DNA of 64,000 nt from Bdellovibrionales bacterium (GCA_018266295.1 JAFEAQ010000011.1:124001-188000), one strand, 5' to 3'. Positions 1 through 10,054 are shown, counted from the stretch's first letter. Notes: a model not told the origin generated them from the sequence alone. A program made the numbers and translations.

Positions 1-909
1 CGCATAAATCAGCAAAGAGCCTGAATCCACATAGGTGTTCAGCATGCTGTGAATTGAATAAACCAGGCCTTTTTTCTCACGAACACTTTGGTAAAGTTTC
101 GAAGTCATACCGCCACCTAAAAGAGTGTTTACGATATAAGATTCAAAACGTTGATTGTCTTTAAAACTCGTCGTTGGCAATCCCATCAACATATGGGTTT
201 GCTCAGATGATTTTTCAGAAACCACACGACCCGTCTTCCAACGAGGTTTTTCACGATTGGCTTTAAATTTCGCCTTTGGCTTTTTTGCGAGCTTCTTCTC
301 AACAGCCTCAAAGAAGACCTGATGATCCAAGTTCCCTGCTGCCGTCACAATGATATTGCGGCCGGTGTAACGGGACTTATAATAATCCGTCACCTTCTTT
401 TGCGACATGTTCGCCACTGACTTTACCGTTCCAAGAATCGGTGTCGACAGCGGATTTCCGGCATAAGCTTTTTCAAAAAGAAGATCGTAGATCAACTCTT
501 CCGGAGTATCGTCGGTCATAGCGATCTCTTGCAGGATCACCCCTTTTTCAAGCTTATAATCCTTTGCCGAGATTTGCATATTGCTGACCAAATCACAAAG
601 CACATCAAGAGCTTTCTCCCAATGGTCTTTGAGCACAAGCGCATGATAGCAAGTATACTCACGCGTGGTGTACGCATTGAGATCCCCACCGAGTGCTTCT
701 AATGATTTCGCGATTTGATAGGCTGAGCGAGTTTTCGTGCCTTTAAAGACAAGATGCTCAAGAAGATGCGAGATGCCGCCTTCGTCAGCAGCCTCATCCC
801 GAGTGCCCGTCAGAACCCAAATCCCGATGGACACCGCACGAGAATCCAAGTGCTGTTCACTCAGCACTCGGATTCCGTTGTCTAATTCACTTTTATGAAA
901 AGGGATCAT
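1..909 (-). CDS. M16 family zinc metallopeptidase (insulinase/processing-peptidase type), 3' end cut by window edge
   Basis: I translated this reading frame by hand: it is open for 303 codons from an ATG at 909 to the left edge of the window, so the C-terminus is missing. It shows the inverted zinc motif HLLEH (His48, Glu51, His52), with the expected distal zinc ligand Glu128 in LQEI exactly 76 residues after His52. A later REKKGLVYSI segment matches the conserved Arg/Tyr region of the C-terminal M16 half. This is the small bacterial PqqL/YmxG-like type, which cleaves small peptides. There is no signal peptide. The ATG overlaps the pnp stop by one base (TAATG), so it is probably translated with pnp; pnp followed by an M16 gene is also common in other phyla. 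Confidence 0.93.
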   Translation of the reverse strand, partial: MIPFHKSELDNGIRVLSEQHLDSRAVSIGIWVLTGTRDEAADEGGISHLLEHLVFKGTKTRSAYQIAKSLEALGGDLNAYTTREYTCYHALVLKDHWEKALDVLCDLVSNMQISAKDYKLEKGVILQEIAMTDDTPEELIYDLLFEKAYAGNPLSTPILGTVKSVANMSQKKVTDYYKSRYTGRNIIVTAAGNLDHQVFFEAVEKKLAKKPKAKFKANREKPRWKTGRVVSEKSSEQTHMLMGLPTTSFKDNQRFESYIVNTLLGGGMTSKLYQSVREKKGLVYSIHSMLNTYVDSGSLLIYA

Positions 910-3002
910 TAATTCAACAAAGCCTTACGAGAAAGCTTGATACGACCTGCGCGATCGACCTCAAGAACTTTCACGTCCACCATGTCGCCCTCTTTGAGCA
1001 CGTCTGTCACGCTACGAATTCTTTCGTTCGCGATTTCAGAGATGTGCAAAAGACCTTGCGTGTTCGGAAGGATTTCAACGAAAGCTCCGAATTCAGCAAT
1101 CTTAACAACACGGCCTTTATAAGCCTTACCGACTTCTGCCTCTGCAATAATCTCATTGATCATCTTGATAGCAGCTTTTGTTGCTTCTGGATCCGCAGAC
1201 GCGATGTTGATTGTACCGTCGTCTTGGATTTCGATCTTAACACCGGTTGCTTCAGTGATTCCACGAATCACTTTACCACCCGTACCGATCACTTCGCGGA
1301 TCTTGTCTGGCTTAATTTTGATGGTCTCGATACGTGGAGCAAACTCAGAGATCTGACCACGAGCCAATTTCATCACTTTTTCCATTTCGCCCAAGATGTG
1401 AACGCGACCGTCTTTAGCTTGCGCCAAAGCTTGTTCCATCACTGCGAAAGAAACTGAATCGATTTTGATATCCATTTGAAGAGCCGTGATACCTGTTGCA
1501 GTACCCGCCACTTTGAAGTCCATATCGCCCAAGTGATCTTCATCACCCAAGATGTCTGTCAATACAGCAACGCGATCGCCTTCTTTGATCAAGCCCATGG
1601 CGATACCCGCAACGTTGCCTTTGATATGAACGCCGGCATCTAACAACGCCATAGTCCCCGCACAAACAGAACCCATAGAGCTAGAGCCGTTTGACTCCAA
1701 AACTTCAGAAACGACGCGGATTGTGTATGGGAACTTCTCGTGATCCGGAAGAACGGCTTTCAACGCGCGCTCAGCCAAGTTACCGTGACCGATTTCGCGA
1801 CGGCCTTGACCACCAAAGCGGCCTGTTTCTCCCACAGAGTATGGTGGGAAGTTGTAATGAAGCATAAAACGACGCTTTTCAGTGCCGAGCAATGCATCGA
1901 TCATTTGTTCATCATCTGCTGTCCCCAAAGTGACAGTCGCCAAACACTGAGTCTCACCACGAGTGAAAAGACCCGAACCGTGAGCACGTGGCAACAATCC
2001 CACTTCGTTTGCGATCGGACGAACTGTTTTCACATCACGGCCGTCGATACGAACTGCTTTGTCCAAAATCATGCTACGAGCTGATTTGTATTTCAAATCT
2101 TCGACGATGGAAGCCAACTCTTTCGTGCGAGTTGCAAGCAAGTCTTTATCAGTGATTGTTGCAAGCAAAGCTTCTTTCGCTTCCGCGTGAGCTTTATCGC
2201 CAGCAGCGTAACGATCTTGTTTTTCTTTGATCGTCAAAGCTTTCGCGATTGGATCTTTCAACATCTCTTCCGCTTTCATACGGAATTCAGGATCGATTTG
2301 CGGAGCCGTGAATTCACGTTTAGCAGGAGAACCCACTTTTTCACGCAACTCATCTTGCGCGTTCAAAAGAGGCATCATGGATTGGTGACCGAATTTCAAT
2401 GCAGCCAAAGCGTCTGCTTCAGAGATGAATTTCGTTTCACCTTCTACCATCAACAGACCATTGCGAGTTCCCGCAACGATGATGTTCATGTCCGATTTTT
2501 CCATTTGTTGTGGCGTTGGGTTGGCGATGAATTCACCGTCAACACGGCCCACTTGGATCGCCGCTGTTGGGCCACCGAATGGAATGTTGGATACGTGCAA
2601 AGCTGCAGAAGCACCTAAGCTCGCCAAAATTTCGATCGGGAATGCGCCGTCAGCAGAAAGTACAGTGCCAACGACTTGAGTTTCGAATCTGTAACCTTCT
2701 GGGAAGAGAGGACGGATTGGACGGTCGATCAAACGTGCTGTCAAAACAGCATCATTCGTTGGCTTCCCTTCACGTTTGAAGTAGCCACCAGGAATTTTTC
2801 CTGTCGCATAGAACTTCTCGATGTATTCCACAGTCAACGGGAAGAAGTCGAGAGTTGATTGTTTCTTGCTGGAAACAGCTGTGACGAGGACCATGTTGTT
2901 ACCGCATGTAACAAGAGCAGCTCCATCAGCTTGTTTCGCCAAACGGCCTGTTTCGATGGTAATCTGTTTTCCGCCCACCGAAGTAGTAACAGTCGTTTTC
3001 AT
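909..3002 (-). CDS. pnp: polyribonucleotide nucleotidyltransferase (PNPase)
   Basis: A 697-residue protein of normal PNPase length. It degrades RNA 3' to 5' by phosphorolysis and works in the cytoplasm, often with RNase E in a degradosome. Two RNase PH-like domains fill roughly residues 1-545. The second contains the GRFGGQGRREIGHG and SNGSSSMGSVCAG segments typical of the catalytic core. A KH domain with the GTGGKVIRG loop (about 555-615) and an S1 domain with FGAFVEILP (about 622-690) follow. The start is supported by an AGGAG site just upstream. It lies downstream of rpsO behind an intrinsic terminator, so expression probably depends on read-through or RNA processing. Confidence 0.98.
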   Translation of the reverse strand: MKTTVTTSVGGKQITIETGRLAKQADGAALVTCGNNMVLVTAVSSKKQSTLDFFPLTVEYIEKFYATGKIPGGYFKREGKPTNDAVLTARLIDRPIRPLFPEGYRFETQVVGTVLSADGAFPIEILASLGASAALHVSNIPFGGPTAAIQVGRVDGEFIANPTPQQMEKSDMNIIVAGTRNGLLMVEGETKFISEADALAALKFGHQSMMPLLNAQDELREKVGSPAKREFTAPQIDPEFRMKAEEMLKDPIAKALTIKEKQDRYAAGDKAHAEAKEALLATITDKDLLATRTKELASIVEDLKYKSARSMILDKAVRIDGRDVKTVRPIANEVGLLPRAHGSGLFTRGETQCLATVTLGTADDEQMIDALLGTEKRRFMLHYNFPPYSVGETGRFGGQGRREIGHGNLAERALKAVLPDHEKFPYTIRVVSEVLESNGSSSMGSVCAGTMALLDAGVHIKGNVAGIAMGLIKEGDRVAVLTDILGDEDHLGDMDFKVAGTATGITALQMDIKIDSVSFAVMEQALAQAKDGRVHILGEMEKVMKLARGQISEFAPRIETIKIKPDKIREVIGTGGKVIRGITEATGVKIEIQDDGTINIASADPEATKAAIKMINEIIAEAEVGKAYKGRVVKIAEFGAFVEILPNTQGLLHISEIANERIRSVTDVLKEGDMVDVKVLEVDRAGRIKLSRKALLN

Positions 3003-3020
3003 TGATTCTCCTTTTTATTC

Positions 3021-3045
3021 TCCCGCTTTTTTCTTTTTGGCGGGA
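3021..3045 (-). promoter_or_regulatory. hairpin in the pnp leader
   Basis: On the minus strand TCCCGC and GCGGGA form a 6-bp stem around a 13-base A-rich loop, about 18 bases before the pnp start codon. PNPase in enterobacteria autoregulates through a leader stem that is cut by RNase III. Whether this shorter stem plays the same role is inference. Confidence 0.4.
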
Positions 3046-3127
3046 AGGGCCTTATGGCCATTGTTCTTTTTTCTAAGCGTATTTTGGCTGGTATTCCGAG
3101 GGAATTCAAGCGACAAGCGCCATCGCC

Positions 3128-3162
3128 AAAAAAGAAAAAGGCCCGGGTTTCCCGAGCCTTTT
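3128..3162 (-). terminator. intrinsic terminator after rpsO
   Basis: On the minus strand GGCTCGGG-AAA-CCCGGGCC forms an 8-bp stem with one G-T pair, followed by TTTTTCTTTTTT. It sits just after the rpsO stop codon. A weaker T-run on the other side could make it bidirectional. Confidence 0.85.
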
Positions 3163-3172
3163 TTCGATCCGA

Positions 3173-3442
3173 TTACTTACGGATATCGAGTTGTTTCAAC
3201 ACCGTTTCGTACTTTTTAACATCAGTACGACGGAGGTAATCCAACAATTTTCTTCTTTGATTTACCGCAGTCACCAAACCGCGACGGCCGTGGTGATCTT
3301 TTTTGTGGATTTCAAAGTGTGAAGTCAATTCGTTGATTTTTGCAGTCAAAAGAGCGATTTGGATTTCAGAAGAACCTGTGTCCAAGTCACCACGTTTGAA
3401 TTTCTTAACGATTTGCGCTTTTGTTTCTTTTGCGACTGCCAT
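3173..3442 (-). CDS. rpsO: 30S ribosomal protein S15
   Basis: An 89-residue product starting [10 protein letters not shown], the normal S15 length. It binds 16S rRNA early in small-subunit assembly. The signature run [19 protein letters not shown], then [11 protein letters not shown] and [10 protein letters not shown], is clear. A start eight codons further upstream is possible in frame, but the internal ATG is chosen because AAAGGAG lies at the right distance before it and the upstream residues fall outside the family. It lies between truB and pnp, the widely conserved order. Confidence 0.97.
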   Translation of the reverse strand: MAVAKETKAQIVKKFKRGDLDTGSSEIQIALLTAKINELTSHFEIHKKDHHGRRGLVTAVNQRRKLLDYLRRTDVKKYETVLKQLDIRK

Positions 3443-3461
3443 TAAAGTCTCCTTTGTTAAT

Positions 3462-3483
3462 AACAAGGCCTTAGGGCCTTGTT
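3462..3483 (-). promoter_or_regulatory. rpsO leader hairpin, candidate S15 autoregulatory structure
   Basis: A perfect 9-bp inverted repeat (AACAAGGCC / GGCCTTGTT) with a 4-base loop ends six bases before the rpsO ribosome-binding site. No T-run follows, so it is not a good truB terminator. S15 represses its own translation through structured leaders in several bacteria; the assignment here is inference from position. Confidence 0.5.
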
Positions 3484-3563
3484 CACCAGCGTAAGAGCGT
3501 CATGGCTGTCGCTCGGCCAGTGTGTTTTTGAAGGCTAGGTTCTCCCATGAACTGAGAATGGGG

Positions 3564-4475
3564 TCAATACTTAATCACCCTTTTTATCACAAATCCCCGG
3601 TCTTTTTCGATACCTACAAGGGCCAAGAGCTTTCCTGAGGTCAGCGATAAAACCTGAATAATATCGTCCTTTTGAGGGTCAAACATCGTAATCAAGAAGG
3701 AGCGAAGCTCGTGGCTGATCTGACCATTGCTTAGGAGGGTCTGATCATAGCCCTTAATTCGCACCCGCTTGGCCGCAGGCAAAGCCCGCTCCATCGGCAC
3801 CATGGCTGCCACTTCCCGGCCGGCTTTCAATTCAGCCTCAAGATCCTCCAAAGTGATGGATTGTTCTAAAGCATAAGGATCCGACCAAAACCGGGTCAGA
3901 GCACTCATTGTCGCTCCACAACCCAATTTCTGCCCCAAAAGATCAATCCAAGAGCGAACATAAGTCCCCTTTGAACAATGAAAGCGGAACTCCGCCTCGG
4001 TCCCATCAAAACCCAGAAACTCCAGGTTCCAGAACTTCATATCTTTGTGAGGAACTTCCACCGCCTGCTCGTTACGAGCATAGTCATAAAGCTTCTGCCC
4101 CTGAATCTTGATAGCTGAGTAAATCGGCACTTTCAAACTCATCTCACCGACAAGACTCAAGCCGATATCGCGGACTTGCTCCAGGGAAACATTCACCGGA
4201 GCTGTTTTCAGAGTCTGCCCCGTGATGTCTAAAGTATCGGTTTCGACACCGAGGCGCGCTTTAAGCTGATAGGCCTTATCGCCTTCGAGAATATACTGAC
4301 TGAGTTTTGTGGCCTCACCAACGAGGGCCACCATCAGGCCTTCCGCCAGAGGATCCAAAGTTCCTGCATGCCCCACGGATTTCGTACCCAAGATCCGGCG
4401 CAGACGTGAAACCACGTCATGACTTGTCACCCCTGAGGGTTTTCTGACCAGTACTAAACCGTGAAATGTGCTCAC
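3564..4475 (-). CDS. truB: tRNA pseudouridine(55) synthase
   Basis: A 303-residue TruB that makes pseudouridine-55 in the T-loop of tRNAs. The N-terminus reads as a typical TruB (GLVLVRKPSGVTSHD). The catalytic aspartate is Asp41 in GHAGTLDPLAEGL. The family's KVPIYSAIKIQGQKLYDYAR and GTYVRSW segments follow. The start codon is GTG, directly abutting the rbfA stop (TAAGTG), with AGAAGG just upstream inside rbfA. Tight linkage implies cotranscription with infB and rbfA. Confidence 0.97.
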   Translation of the reverse strand: MSTFHGLVLVRKPSGVTSHDVVSRLRRILGTKSVGHAGTLDPLAEGLMVALVGEATKLSQYILEGDKAYQLKARLGVETDTLDITGQTLKTAPVNVSLEQVRDIGLSLVGEMSLKVPIYSAIKIQGQKLYDYARNEQAVEVPHKDMKFWNLEFLGFDGTEAEFRFHCSKGTYVRSWIDLLGQKLGCGATMSALTRFWSDPYALEQSITLEDLEAELKAGREVAAMVPMERALPAAKRVRIKGYDQTLLSNGQISHELRSFLITMFDPQKDDIIQVLSLTSGKLLALVGIEKDRGFVIKRVIKY

Positions 4476-4913
4476 TTAGCCTTCTTCGCTAGAATCGTCT
4501 TCGTCTGAAGAATCTGCGGCCTCAGGTCGTGCAACGCCCTGTTTAGATTTGGATTTGCGCTCGTTATCGAGATCTTGAAGGATTTTTTCAACCTTCAGAA
4601 TCTCCTCGGTCTCATGATCAGGATAGAACGTGAGCTTCGGACAATAGCGCATCTTGAGTTCTTTACCGAGATAATTTTGAATTTCAAAAGCACGGTCTTG
4701 GAGCAAGTCCACTGCTTCGTCAAGAAGCTTCGGATCGCCAAGGATGCTGATATAAACTTTTGCTGTACGCAAATCGCCCGGCATTCTCACGCGGGCGACT
4801 GTCACGATTCCCGGGAGTGGTAATTTAAACCCGGAAATCAAAAACTGGGCGACGCTCTGCTGAACCTCGCGCTCGACTCGAGCTACTCTGCGTCCGTCAC
4901 CCGTGTTCTTCAT
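4476..4913 (-). CDS. rbfA: 30S ribosome-binding factor A
   Basis: A 145-residue RbfA that helps mature the 5' end of 16S rRNA on the small subunit. The KH-like core shows RRVARVEREVQQSVAQFL near the start and GDLRTAKVYISILG in the middle, with RYCPKLTFYPD toward the end. The last 30 or so residues are an acidic tail (SSDEDDSSEEG) beyond the usual fold. The ATG overlaps the infB stop by one base (TAATG). Confidence 0.95.
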   Translation of the reverse strand: MKNTGDGRRVARVEREVQQSVAQFLISGFKLPLPGIVTVARVRMPGDLRTAKVYISILGDPKLLDEAVDLLQDRAFEIQNYLGKELKMRYCPKLTFYPDHETEEILKVEKILQDLDNERKSKSKQGVARPEAADSSDEDDSSEEG

Positions 4914-7822
4914 TATACGTTGGCCTCGTAAGTTAACTCGCGAGCAACTTCTTCTTTAACGAAGGCTTCGATATTGTCACCGACTTTAACGTCGTTGAAG
5001 TTCTCGATGCCGATACCGCACTCAAAGCCTGTCGCAACTTCTTTGGCGTCGTCTTTGAAGCGTTTAAGTGAAGAAATTTTTCCTTCGTAAACGATCTTAC
5101 CGTCACGGATAAGGCGAGCCATATTTGATCTTTGGATTTTGCCGTCAACGACGAAGCAACCCGCGATCGTGCCCACTTTAGGAACAGTAAATGTATTACG
5201 AACTTCTGCGCGACCCATAACTTTCTCAACGATATCTGGAGTAAGGAGACCAGACATTGCTTTCTTAAGATCGTCCACCAATTCGTAAACGATTGAGTAA
5301 GTACGAATATCAACGCCCATACGTTTCGCCGCTGCTTGAGCGCCGCCGTCAGGACGGACGTTGAAGCCGATGATGATCCCTTTAGCCGTATTCGCCAAAA
5401 GAACATCGGACTCACTCACACCACCCACTGCAGAGTGGATGACGCGAGTCTTAACTTCAGCCGTTGAAAGCTTGCTGATCATGCCGCTGATCGCCTCAAG
5501 AGATCCGTGAACATCGGCTTTCAATACGATTGCCAACTCTTTCACATCACCCTTCGTCACTTTAGCGAAGATATCTTCAAGAGACATTTTCGAAGCAGGA
5601 GTGACTTCGGCTTTCTTAGCTTGTTCCTTACGGAGAGTCGAAACTTCTGTTGCTGTGTCTTCGTCCGCTACGATATCGAAACGGTCACCGGCAGCGGGCG
5701 TTCCTTCAAGACCGAGAACCTCAACCGGCTCACCAGGTCCTGCTTCTTGAACGCGCTCACCACGGTCGTTCGTCAAAGAACGTACGCGGCCTTTTTGGAA
5801 GCCGGCAACGATGTATTGGCCGACTTTCACAGTTCCGTCTTTCACGAGGATGGTTGCAACGTTTCCTTTGCCTTTTTCCATCTTCGCTTCGATGACAAGA
5901 CCCGTACCAGAACGCTCAGGGTTTGCTTTCAAGTCTTGCAACTCAGCAACCAAGTGGATGTTTTCAAGCAATTCTTTGATACCTGTCTTTTTCAAAGCAG
6001 AAACTTCAACAAAGATCGTGCTACCGCCCCACTCTTCAGGAACGATTTCAAGCTCAGTCAATTGTTGCTTAATACGCTCAGGGTTTGCACCTGGCTTATC
6101 GATCTTGTTCACCGCAACGATGATAGGAACGCCGGCAGCTTTGGCGTGATTAATCGCCTCTGCTGTTTGTGGCATCATACCGTCGTCCGCCGCGACTACG
6201 ATCACCGCGATATCCGTTGCATTGGCACCGCGAGCACGCATCGCCGTGAAGGCTTCGTGGCCCGGAGTATCCAAGAACGTGATTTTCGCGCCGTCTTCGA
6301 GAGTCACATTGTAAGCACCGATGTGCTGAGTGATCCCGCCGGCCTCGCCTGCCGCTACGTTCGCTTTACGAATTGCATCGAGCAAGCTTGTCTTACCATG
6401 GTCAACGTGACCCATGATTGTTACTACCGGAGGACGAGTGACGGTCGTAGCATCCAAATTACCGAATGCCATTTCCTTCGCAACTTCGTCCGCCGTTTTA
6501 AATACGTTTTGTGCTTCCCAACCGAACTCCGGAACGATCAACGCGATCGTATCGAAATCCAAAGCGGTGTTCATGTTCGCCATCACACCGTTGGTCATGA
6601 GAACTTTGATTAACTGCGGAGCTTTTACGCCCATTTCCATCGCCATGTCGCTCAACTTCATGGTGTTGTTCACCTTGAGGATGCGCTTCAAAGCTTTTGG
6701 CGTCGTGATCTGAGTCTTCATCCCCGCGCGATCCAGCATTCCCTTTTTCTTTTTAGGCTGGAATACCATCTCACGTTTACGGAACTCAACGGCGTTGAAA
6801 TTCGCCATTTGTTCTTCTTGTTCGCGCTCTTTCGCTGAAGGACCCGCTGCCGCAGGACCCACGCTTGGAGCTGCCGGGGTAAATCGTGTTTTCTTTTTGT
6901 CATCAAAACGACCGTGACGGTTGTCTTGATCCTCTGTTGGGATCTCCGGAGCTGCTTGAGCAATAAAGCCCGCACGGATGTTACGGTTTTGCCCAGGACG
7001 AGGAGCCCCGCCGAAACCACCGCCGCCACCAGGTCCGCGGTTGAAACCACCTTGACGGTCACCGCCAGGTCCACCCTGACGATCTCCCTGGGATCTCTGC
7101 GGAGCTTGTTGAGCTACGCGCGAAAGATCCATACGGCCGATGATGTTTTTACGACCAATACTCGGAGCAGCTGTTGCGGCACTCGCCACACCACTGCTAC
7201 CCACAGTTACTTCTTTTTTACGCGCCACACCCGCTGCCGGAGCTGCCGCTGGAGCTGCTGCGACCGGAGCTGGAGTTTCTTCCGCCGGAGCTGCCGCTAC
7301 CACTGGCTCAGGAGCTGGTTCAGATTTTTTTACGACAACAGGTGCAGGTGCTGCTGGAACTTCAGGAGCCGGAGCTTCTGGTGCTGCTTCAACTGCCGTC
7401 TCTTCAGCTTCTTCCGCCGGAGCCGCTGCTTTTTTGCGAACGACTTTCGTAGCTGCCTTCGGAGCTTCTTCCGCCGCTGCCGCTTCTTCTTTTGCTTTGA
7501 GTTCTGCTTCTTCAGCTTCCTTCGTGGCCTTACGACGGACAACTGTCGATTTCGCAGGAGCTGCAGCCGCTGGTGCAGCTTCCGCTGCAGGCGCTACCGC
7601 TTTCTTCGCAGGAGCTTTGCGAGTCGTCGCTTTTTTAGGTTTTGCCTCTTCCGTGGATTTTCCACCACCGGCGAGTTTGACTTTAATTTGCTCAAGAACT
7701 TCTGGTTCAAGTTCCGACATATGGCTCTTCACAGGAAGCTGCCACTCGCGGATCTTGTCCATCAAGGCCAAGGGCGTAAGCCCGATTTCTTTGGCAAATT
7801 CAAAAACTTTTGGATTACTCAC
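4913..7822 (-). CDS. infB: translation initiation factor IF-2
   Basis: A 969-residue IF-2, the GTPase that places initiator tRNA on the ribosome. Residues 1-50 form the IF2_N helical domain. Residues about 55-215 are an Ala/Pro/Lys/Glu-rich linker, followed by a Gly/Arg-rich stretch around 240-290 and a second IF2_N-like domain near 390-450. The G domain starts near 460 with GHVDHGKTS, and [15 protein letters not shown] and AVNKIDKP follow. Domains II-IV complete the C-terminal half. The long low-complexity linker gives rise to several large antisense open frames that I do not regard as genes. The gene lies directly after nusA; the ylxR and L7Ae-type genes often found between them are absent. 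Confidence 0.98.
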   Translation of the reverse strand: MSNPKVFEFAKEIGLTPLALMDKIREWQLPVKSHMSELEPEVLEQIKVKLAGGGKSTEEAKPKKATTRKAPAKKAVAPAAEAAPAAAAPAKSTVVRRKATKEAEEAELKAKEEAAAAEEAPKAATKVVRKKAAAPAEEAEETAVEAAPEAPAPEVPAAPAPVVVKKSEPAPEPVVAAAPAEETPAPVAAAPAAAPAAGVARKKEVTVGSSGVASAATAAPSIGRKNIIGRMDLSRVAQQAPQRSQGDRQGGPGGDRQGGFNRGPGGGGGFGGAPRPGQNRNIRAGFIAQAAPEIPTEDQDNRHGRFDDKKKTRFTPAAPSVGPAAAGPSAKEREQEEQMANFNAVEFRKREMVFQPKKKKGMLDRAGMKTQITTPKALKRILKVNNTMKLSDMAMEMGVKAPQLIKVLMTNGVMANMNTALDFDTIALIVPEFGWEAQNVFKTADEVAKEMAFGNLDATTVTRPPVVTIMGHVDHGKTSLLDAIRKANVAAGEAGGITQHIGAYNVTLEDGAKITFLDTPGHEAFTAMRARGANATDIAVIVVAADDGMMPQTAEAINHAKAAGVPIIVAVNKIDKPGANPERIKQQLTELEIVPEEWGGSTIFVEVSALKKTGIKELLENIHLVAELQDLKANPERSGTGLVIEAKMEKGKGNVATILVKDGTVKVGQYIVAGFQKGRVRSLTNDRGERVQEAGPGEPVEVLGLEGTPAAGDRFDIVADEDTATEVSTLRKEQAKKAEVTPASKMSLEDIFAKVTKGDVKELAIVLKADVHGSLEAISGMISKLSTAEVKTRVIHSAVGGVSESDVLLANTAKGIIIGFNVRPDGGAQAAAKRMGVDIRTYSIVYELVDDLKKAMSGLLTPDIVEKVMGRAEVRNTFTVPKVGTIAGCFVVDGKIQRSNMARLIRDGKIVYEGKISSLKRFKDDAKEVATGFECGIGIENFNDVKVGDNIEAFVKEEVARELTYEANV

Positions 7823-7898
7823 GTATTCTCCTGTTAATTCTTCTCAAAACTAATCCAGCTCTGCCCGTCCCGGGCGACGCCTCTTCGGCATCCGCCGA

Positions 7899-9287
7899 CT
7901 ATTCTTCGTCAGCTTGAAGCTTAGACAACTCTTCTTTCAGACGAGCGTCCGCTTGCTCTTTTGCAGATCCAGAAGCCTTGGTTTCTTTCGCGGCTGTTGG
8001 AGCTGTCGGGATTGGCGTTCCTTCTTTTTCGTACTTCGCAATCAAAGCTTTCGCTTCGTTGATCAATTTTTCTGCACGTTCTGGATCGTCGTAACCAGGA
8101 ATAGTCATGATTTCTTCGACAGATGCATTCGCTACAGATTGGAATGAACCGAAACCAGATTGGAAGATGTTTTGTGCCATTGTTTGATTCATGCCTGGCA
8201 ACAACATCAAATTGAAAATGGATTCTGCTGTACGGTTCGATGCTGCAGATTCAGAGATGATATCCAATTTCCAAGTGGTTAATTTTGCAGCCAAACGGAC
8301 GTTTTGTCCACGCTTACCGATTGCCAAACTCAATTGACTATCTGGGACAACAACTTCCATCTCTTTGTTTGCTTCATCAACAAACACGCGTGAGATTTCA
8401 GCTGGCGCCAAAGCATTACACGCAAAACGTGTCACGTCTTCGTCCCAAGGAACGATGTCGATTTTCTCGCCACGAAGCTCTTGAACGATGTTTTGTACAC
8501 GAGAACCCTTCATACCAACGCATGCGCCGACAGGGTCTACAGAGTTGTCTTTAGAACGAACCGCGATCTTCGCACGTTGCCCTGGCTCACGAGCTGCACT
8601 CATGATCTCAACCACACCGTCATAGATTTCCGGAACTTCCATTTCAAAAAGTTTCATCAAATAGCGCTCATCCGCACGAGACATGATGATTTGCGGACCA
8701 CGTGTTGTTTGACGAACTTCAGACAAGTAACCTTGAATGCGGTCGCCTGGCTTGTAAGATTCGCCTGGGATTTGCTCACGTGGCGGGATGTAAGCTTCTG
8801 TACGGCCCAAATCGACAACGATGGCGCCTTTTTCCACGCGACGAGCGATCCCAGAAGCGATCTCACCTTTACGTTCTTCAAATTCGTTGAAGATGATAGA
8901 GCGTTCCGCATCACGCACTTTTTGCATGATGATTTGTTTTGCAGTTTGAGCCGCAATACGGCCGAGCTCGCCAGCATCCATTTTGATACCGATAGAGTCG
9001 CCTTCTTGCGCTTGGGGATCGAGTTTCAAAGCTTCATCCATTGGGATTTCAACTTCTTCGTCGATATATTTTTCACGAGGAACAACTTCTTTAAATTGGA
9101 ACAATTCCACTTCGCCAGTGTCTTCGTTGTAAGTGGCTTCGATCTCGCGGTACGTGCCGTATTTCTTACGGGCAGCAACAAGCATACCTTGTGTGATCGC
9201 TTCGACCACGACTTGCTTGTCGATACCTTTGTCTTTACCGACTTGTTCAATCACGCGACTGAGATCTGTAAACATGTTGTCAGCCAT
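7899..9287 (-). CDS. nusA: transcription termination/antitermination protein NusA
   Basis: A 462-residue NusA that binds RNA polymerase and nascent RNA and affects pausing, termination and antitermination. The N-terminal domain (1-130) is followed by an S1 domain (about 135-200) and two KH domains (about 230-345, with DPVGACVGMKGSRVQ and LAIGKRGQNVRLAAKL). One helix-hairpin-helix repeat (about 360-425, LLPGMNQTMAQNIFQSGFG) follows, then a charged tail. The full enterobacterial protein has two acidic repeats; here only one is obvious. GAGGTGA precedes the ATG. It sits 19 bases after rimP. Confidence 0.97.
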   Translation of the reverse strand: MADNMFTDLSRVIEQVGKDKGIDKQVVVEAITQGMLVAARKKYGTYREIEATYNEDTGEVELFQFKEVVPREKYIDEEVEIPMDEALKLDPQAQEGDSIGIKMDAGELGRIAAQTAKQIIMQKVRDAERSIIFNEFEERKGEIASGIARRVEKGAIVVDLGRTEAYIPPREQIPGESYKPGDRIQGYLSEVRQTTRGPQIIMSRADERYLMKLFEMEVPEIYDGVVEIMSAAREPGQRAKIAVRSKDNSVDPVGACVGMKGSRVQNIVQELRGEKIDIVPWDEDVTRFACNALAPAEISRVFVDEANKEMEVVVPDSQLSLAIGKRGQNVRLAAKLTTWKLDIISESAASNRTAESIFNLMLLPGMNQTMAQNIFQSGFGSFQSVANASVEEIMTIPGYDDPERAEKLINEAKALIAKYEKEGTPIPTAPTAAKETKASGSAKEQADARLKEELSKLQADEE

Positions 9288-9306
9288 TTAACTCACCTCT
9301 TCTAGG

Positions 9307-9861
9307 TTATTTTTTTTGTCCCTTAGTTAACACAAAAAGCACTTTGGATTTTTCCACAGCGGAGAATGGAATATTTATTTCCTCGTCTTTGACTTGGAAT
9401 TTCAGAGTCTCGCCGTCAAATGCCTTTAATACTTCTTCAATCTGTTTTGCGTTTTTCATACCCTTTTGCGTGACGCCAAAACTCTCGAGAGCTTTGTCCA
9501 CTTTCACCCAGATTTTTTTGCCAACGGCTTTTTCAAAATGCCATGGCTTACTCAGGATACGGTCCGCGCCCGGACTAGAAACTTCGAGGTTGTAAGCCTC
9601 ACCAGGAATAAGGTCTTCTTGAGCGTCCAAAATATCATTCAGAGCTCGAGAGACATTGGCGCAATCGTCGATGCTGACGCCTTGGCCTTCTTCCGATGCA
9701 GCTGCTGCTGCAGGAGTTTCTTTATCGATGTACAAACGGAGTGTACGACCTTTACCGATACCAACGAATTCGATGTGATACAAAATGCAACCTTCACGCG
9801 AGGTCACTTCCTGCGCTACTTCTTCTACTTTTGCCATCCATGATGGATTTGAATCGGTCAT
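9307..9861 (-). CDS. rimP: ribosome maturation factor RimP
   Basis: A 184-residue RimP needed for 30S subunit maturation. The family's GRTLRLYIDKE, VSIDDCANVSRALNDILD and YNLEVSSPGADRILSKPWHF segments are all present, followed by the C-terminal SH3-like domain. There is a short Ala/Glu-rich insertion around residues 50-60. It heads the nusA-infB operon in the usual position. AGGA lies about 12 bases before the ATG, a somewhat long spacing. Confidence 0.96.
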   Translation of the reverse strand: MTDSNPSWMAKVEEVAQEVTSREGCILYHIEFVGIGKGRTLRLYIDKETPAAAAASEEGQGVSIDDCANVSRALNDILDAQEDLIPGEAYNLEVSSPGADRILSKPWHFEKAVGKKIWVKVDKALESFGVTQKGMKNAKQIEEVLKAFDGETLKFQVKDEEINIPFSAVEKSKVLFVLTKGQKK

Positions 9862-9980
9862 TAAGTTTTGATTTCCTAAGTTGCTGTCTAAATTATTCTG
9901 ACCAGAGTTGGTGAAACTAAGTCAGATTTAAATCAGTCCAGTTCCGGCCCTCTGGGCCTGCACTTCCACAGGCACTGCCT

Positions 9981-10013
9981 GAAAAACGCAAAACGGGCCC
10001 TTCAAGGCCCGTT
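9981..10013 (-). terminator. intrinsic terminator after the RimI-like gene
   Basis: On the minus strand ACGGGCC and GGCCCGT pair around a short loop and are followed by TTTTGCGTTTTT. It separates the acetyltransferase gene from rimP, so the rimP-pnp cluster probably has its own promoter between here and 9862. I could not pick that promoter out with confidence. Confidence 0.8.
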
Positions 10014-10054
10014 CGAGTGTGAAACTAGCAAAAAAGTCTAAGCGATGCAAGGGT

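Noticed and set aside
3440-3466. Longer rpsO start eight codons upstream
   Set aside because: The AAAGGAG site lies within the extension and the internal ATG gives the standard 89-residue protein.
5507-6613. A 368-codon open frame antisense to infB
   Set aside because: It lies wholly inside the strongly conserved infB coding sequence in reverse, has a composition rich in Arg, Cys and Phe, and no ribosome site.
6914-7853. Two long antisense frames over the infB linker
   Set aside because: The Ala/Pro/Lys repeat linker is low in complexity and opens several frames at once; the products are low-complexity (Arg/Phe/Ser or Ala) strings.
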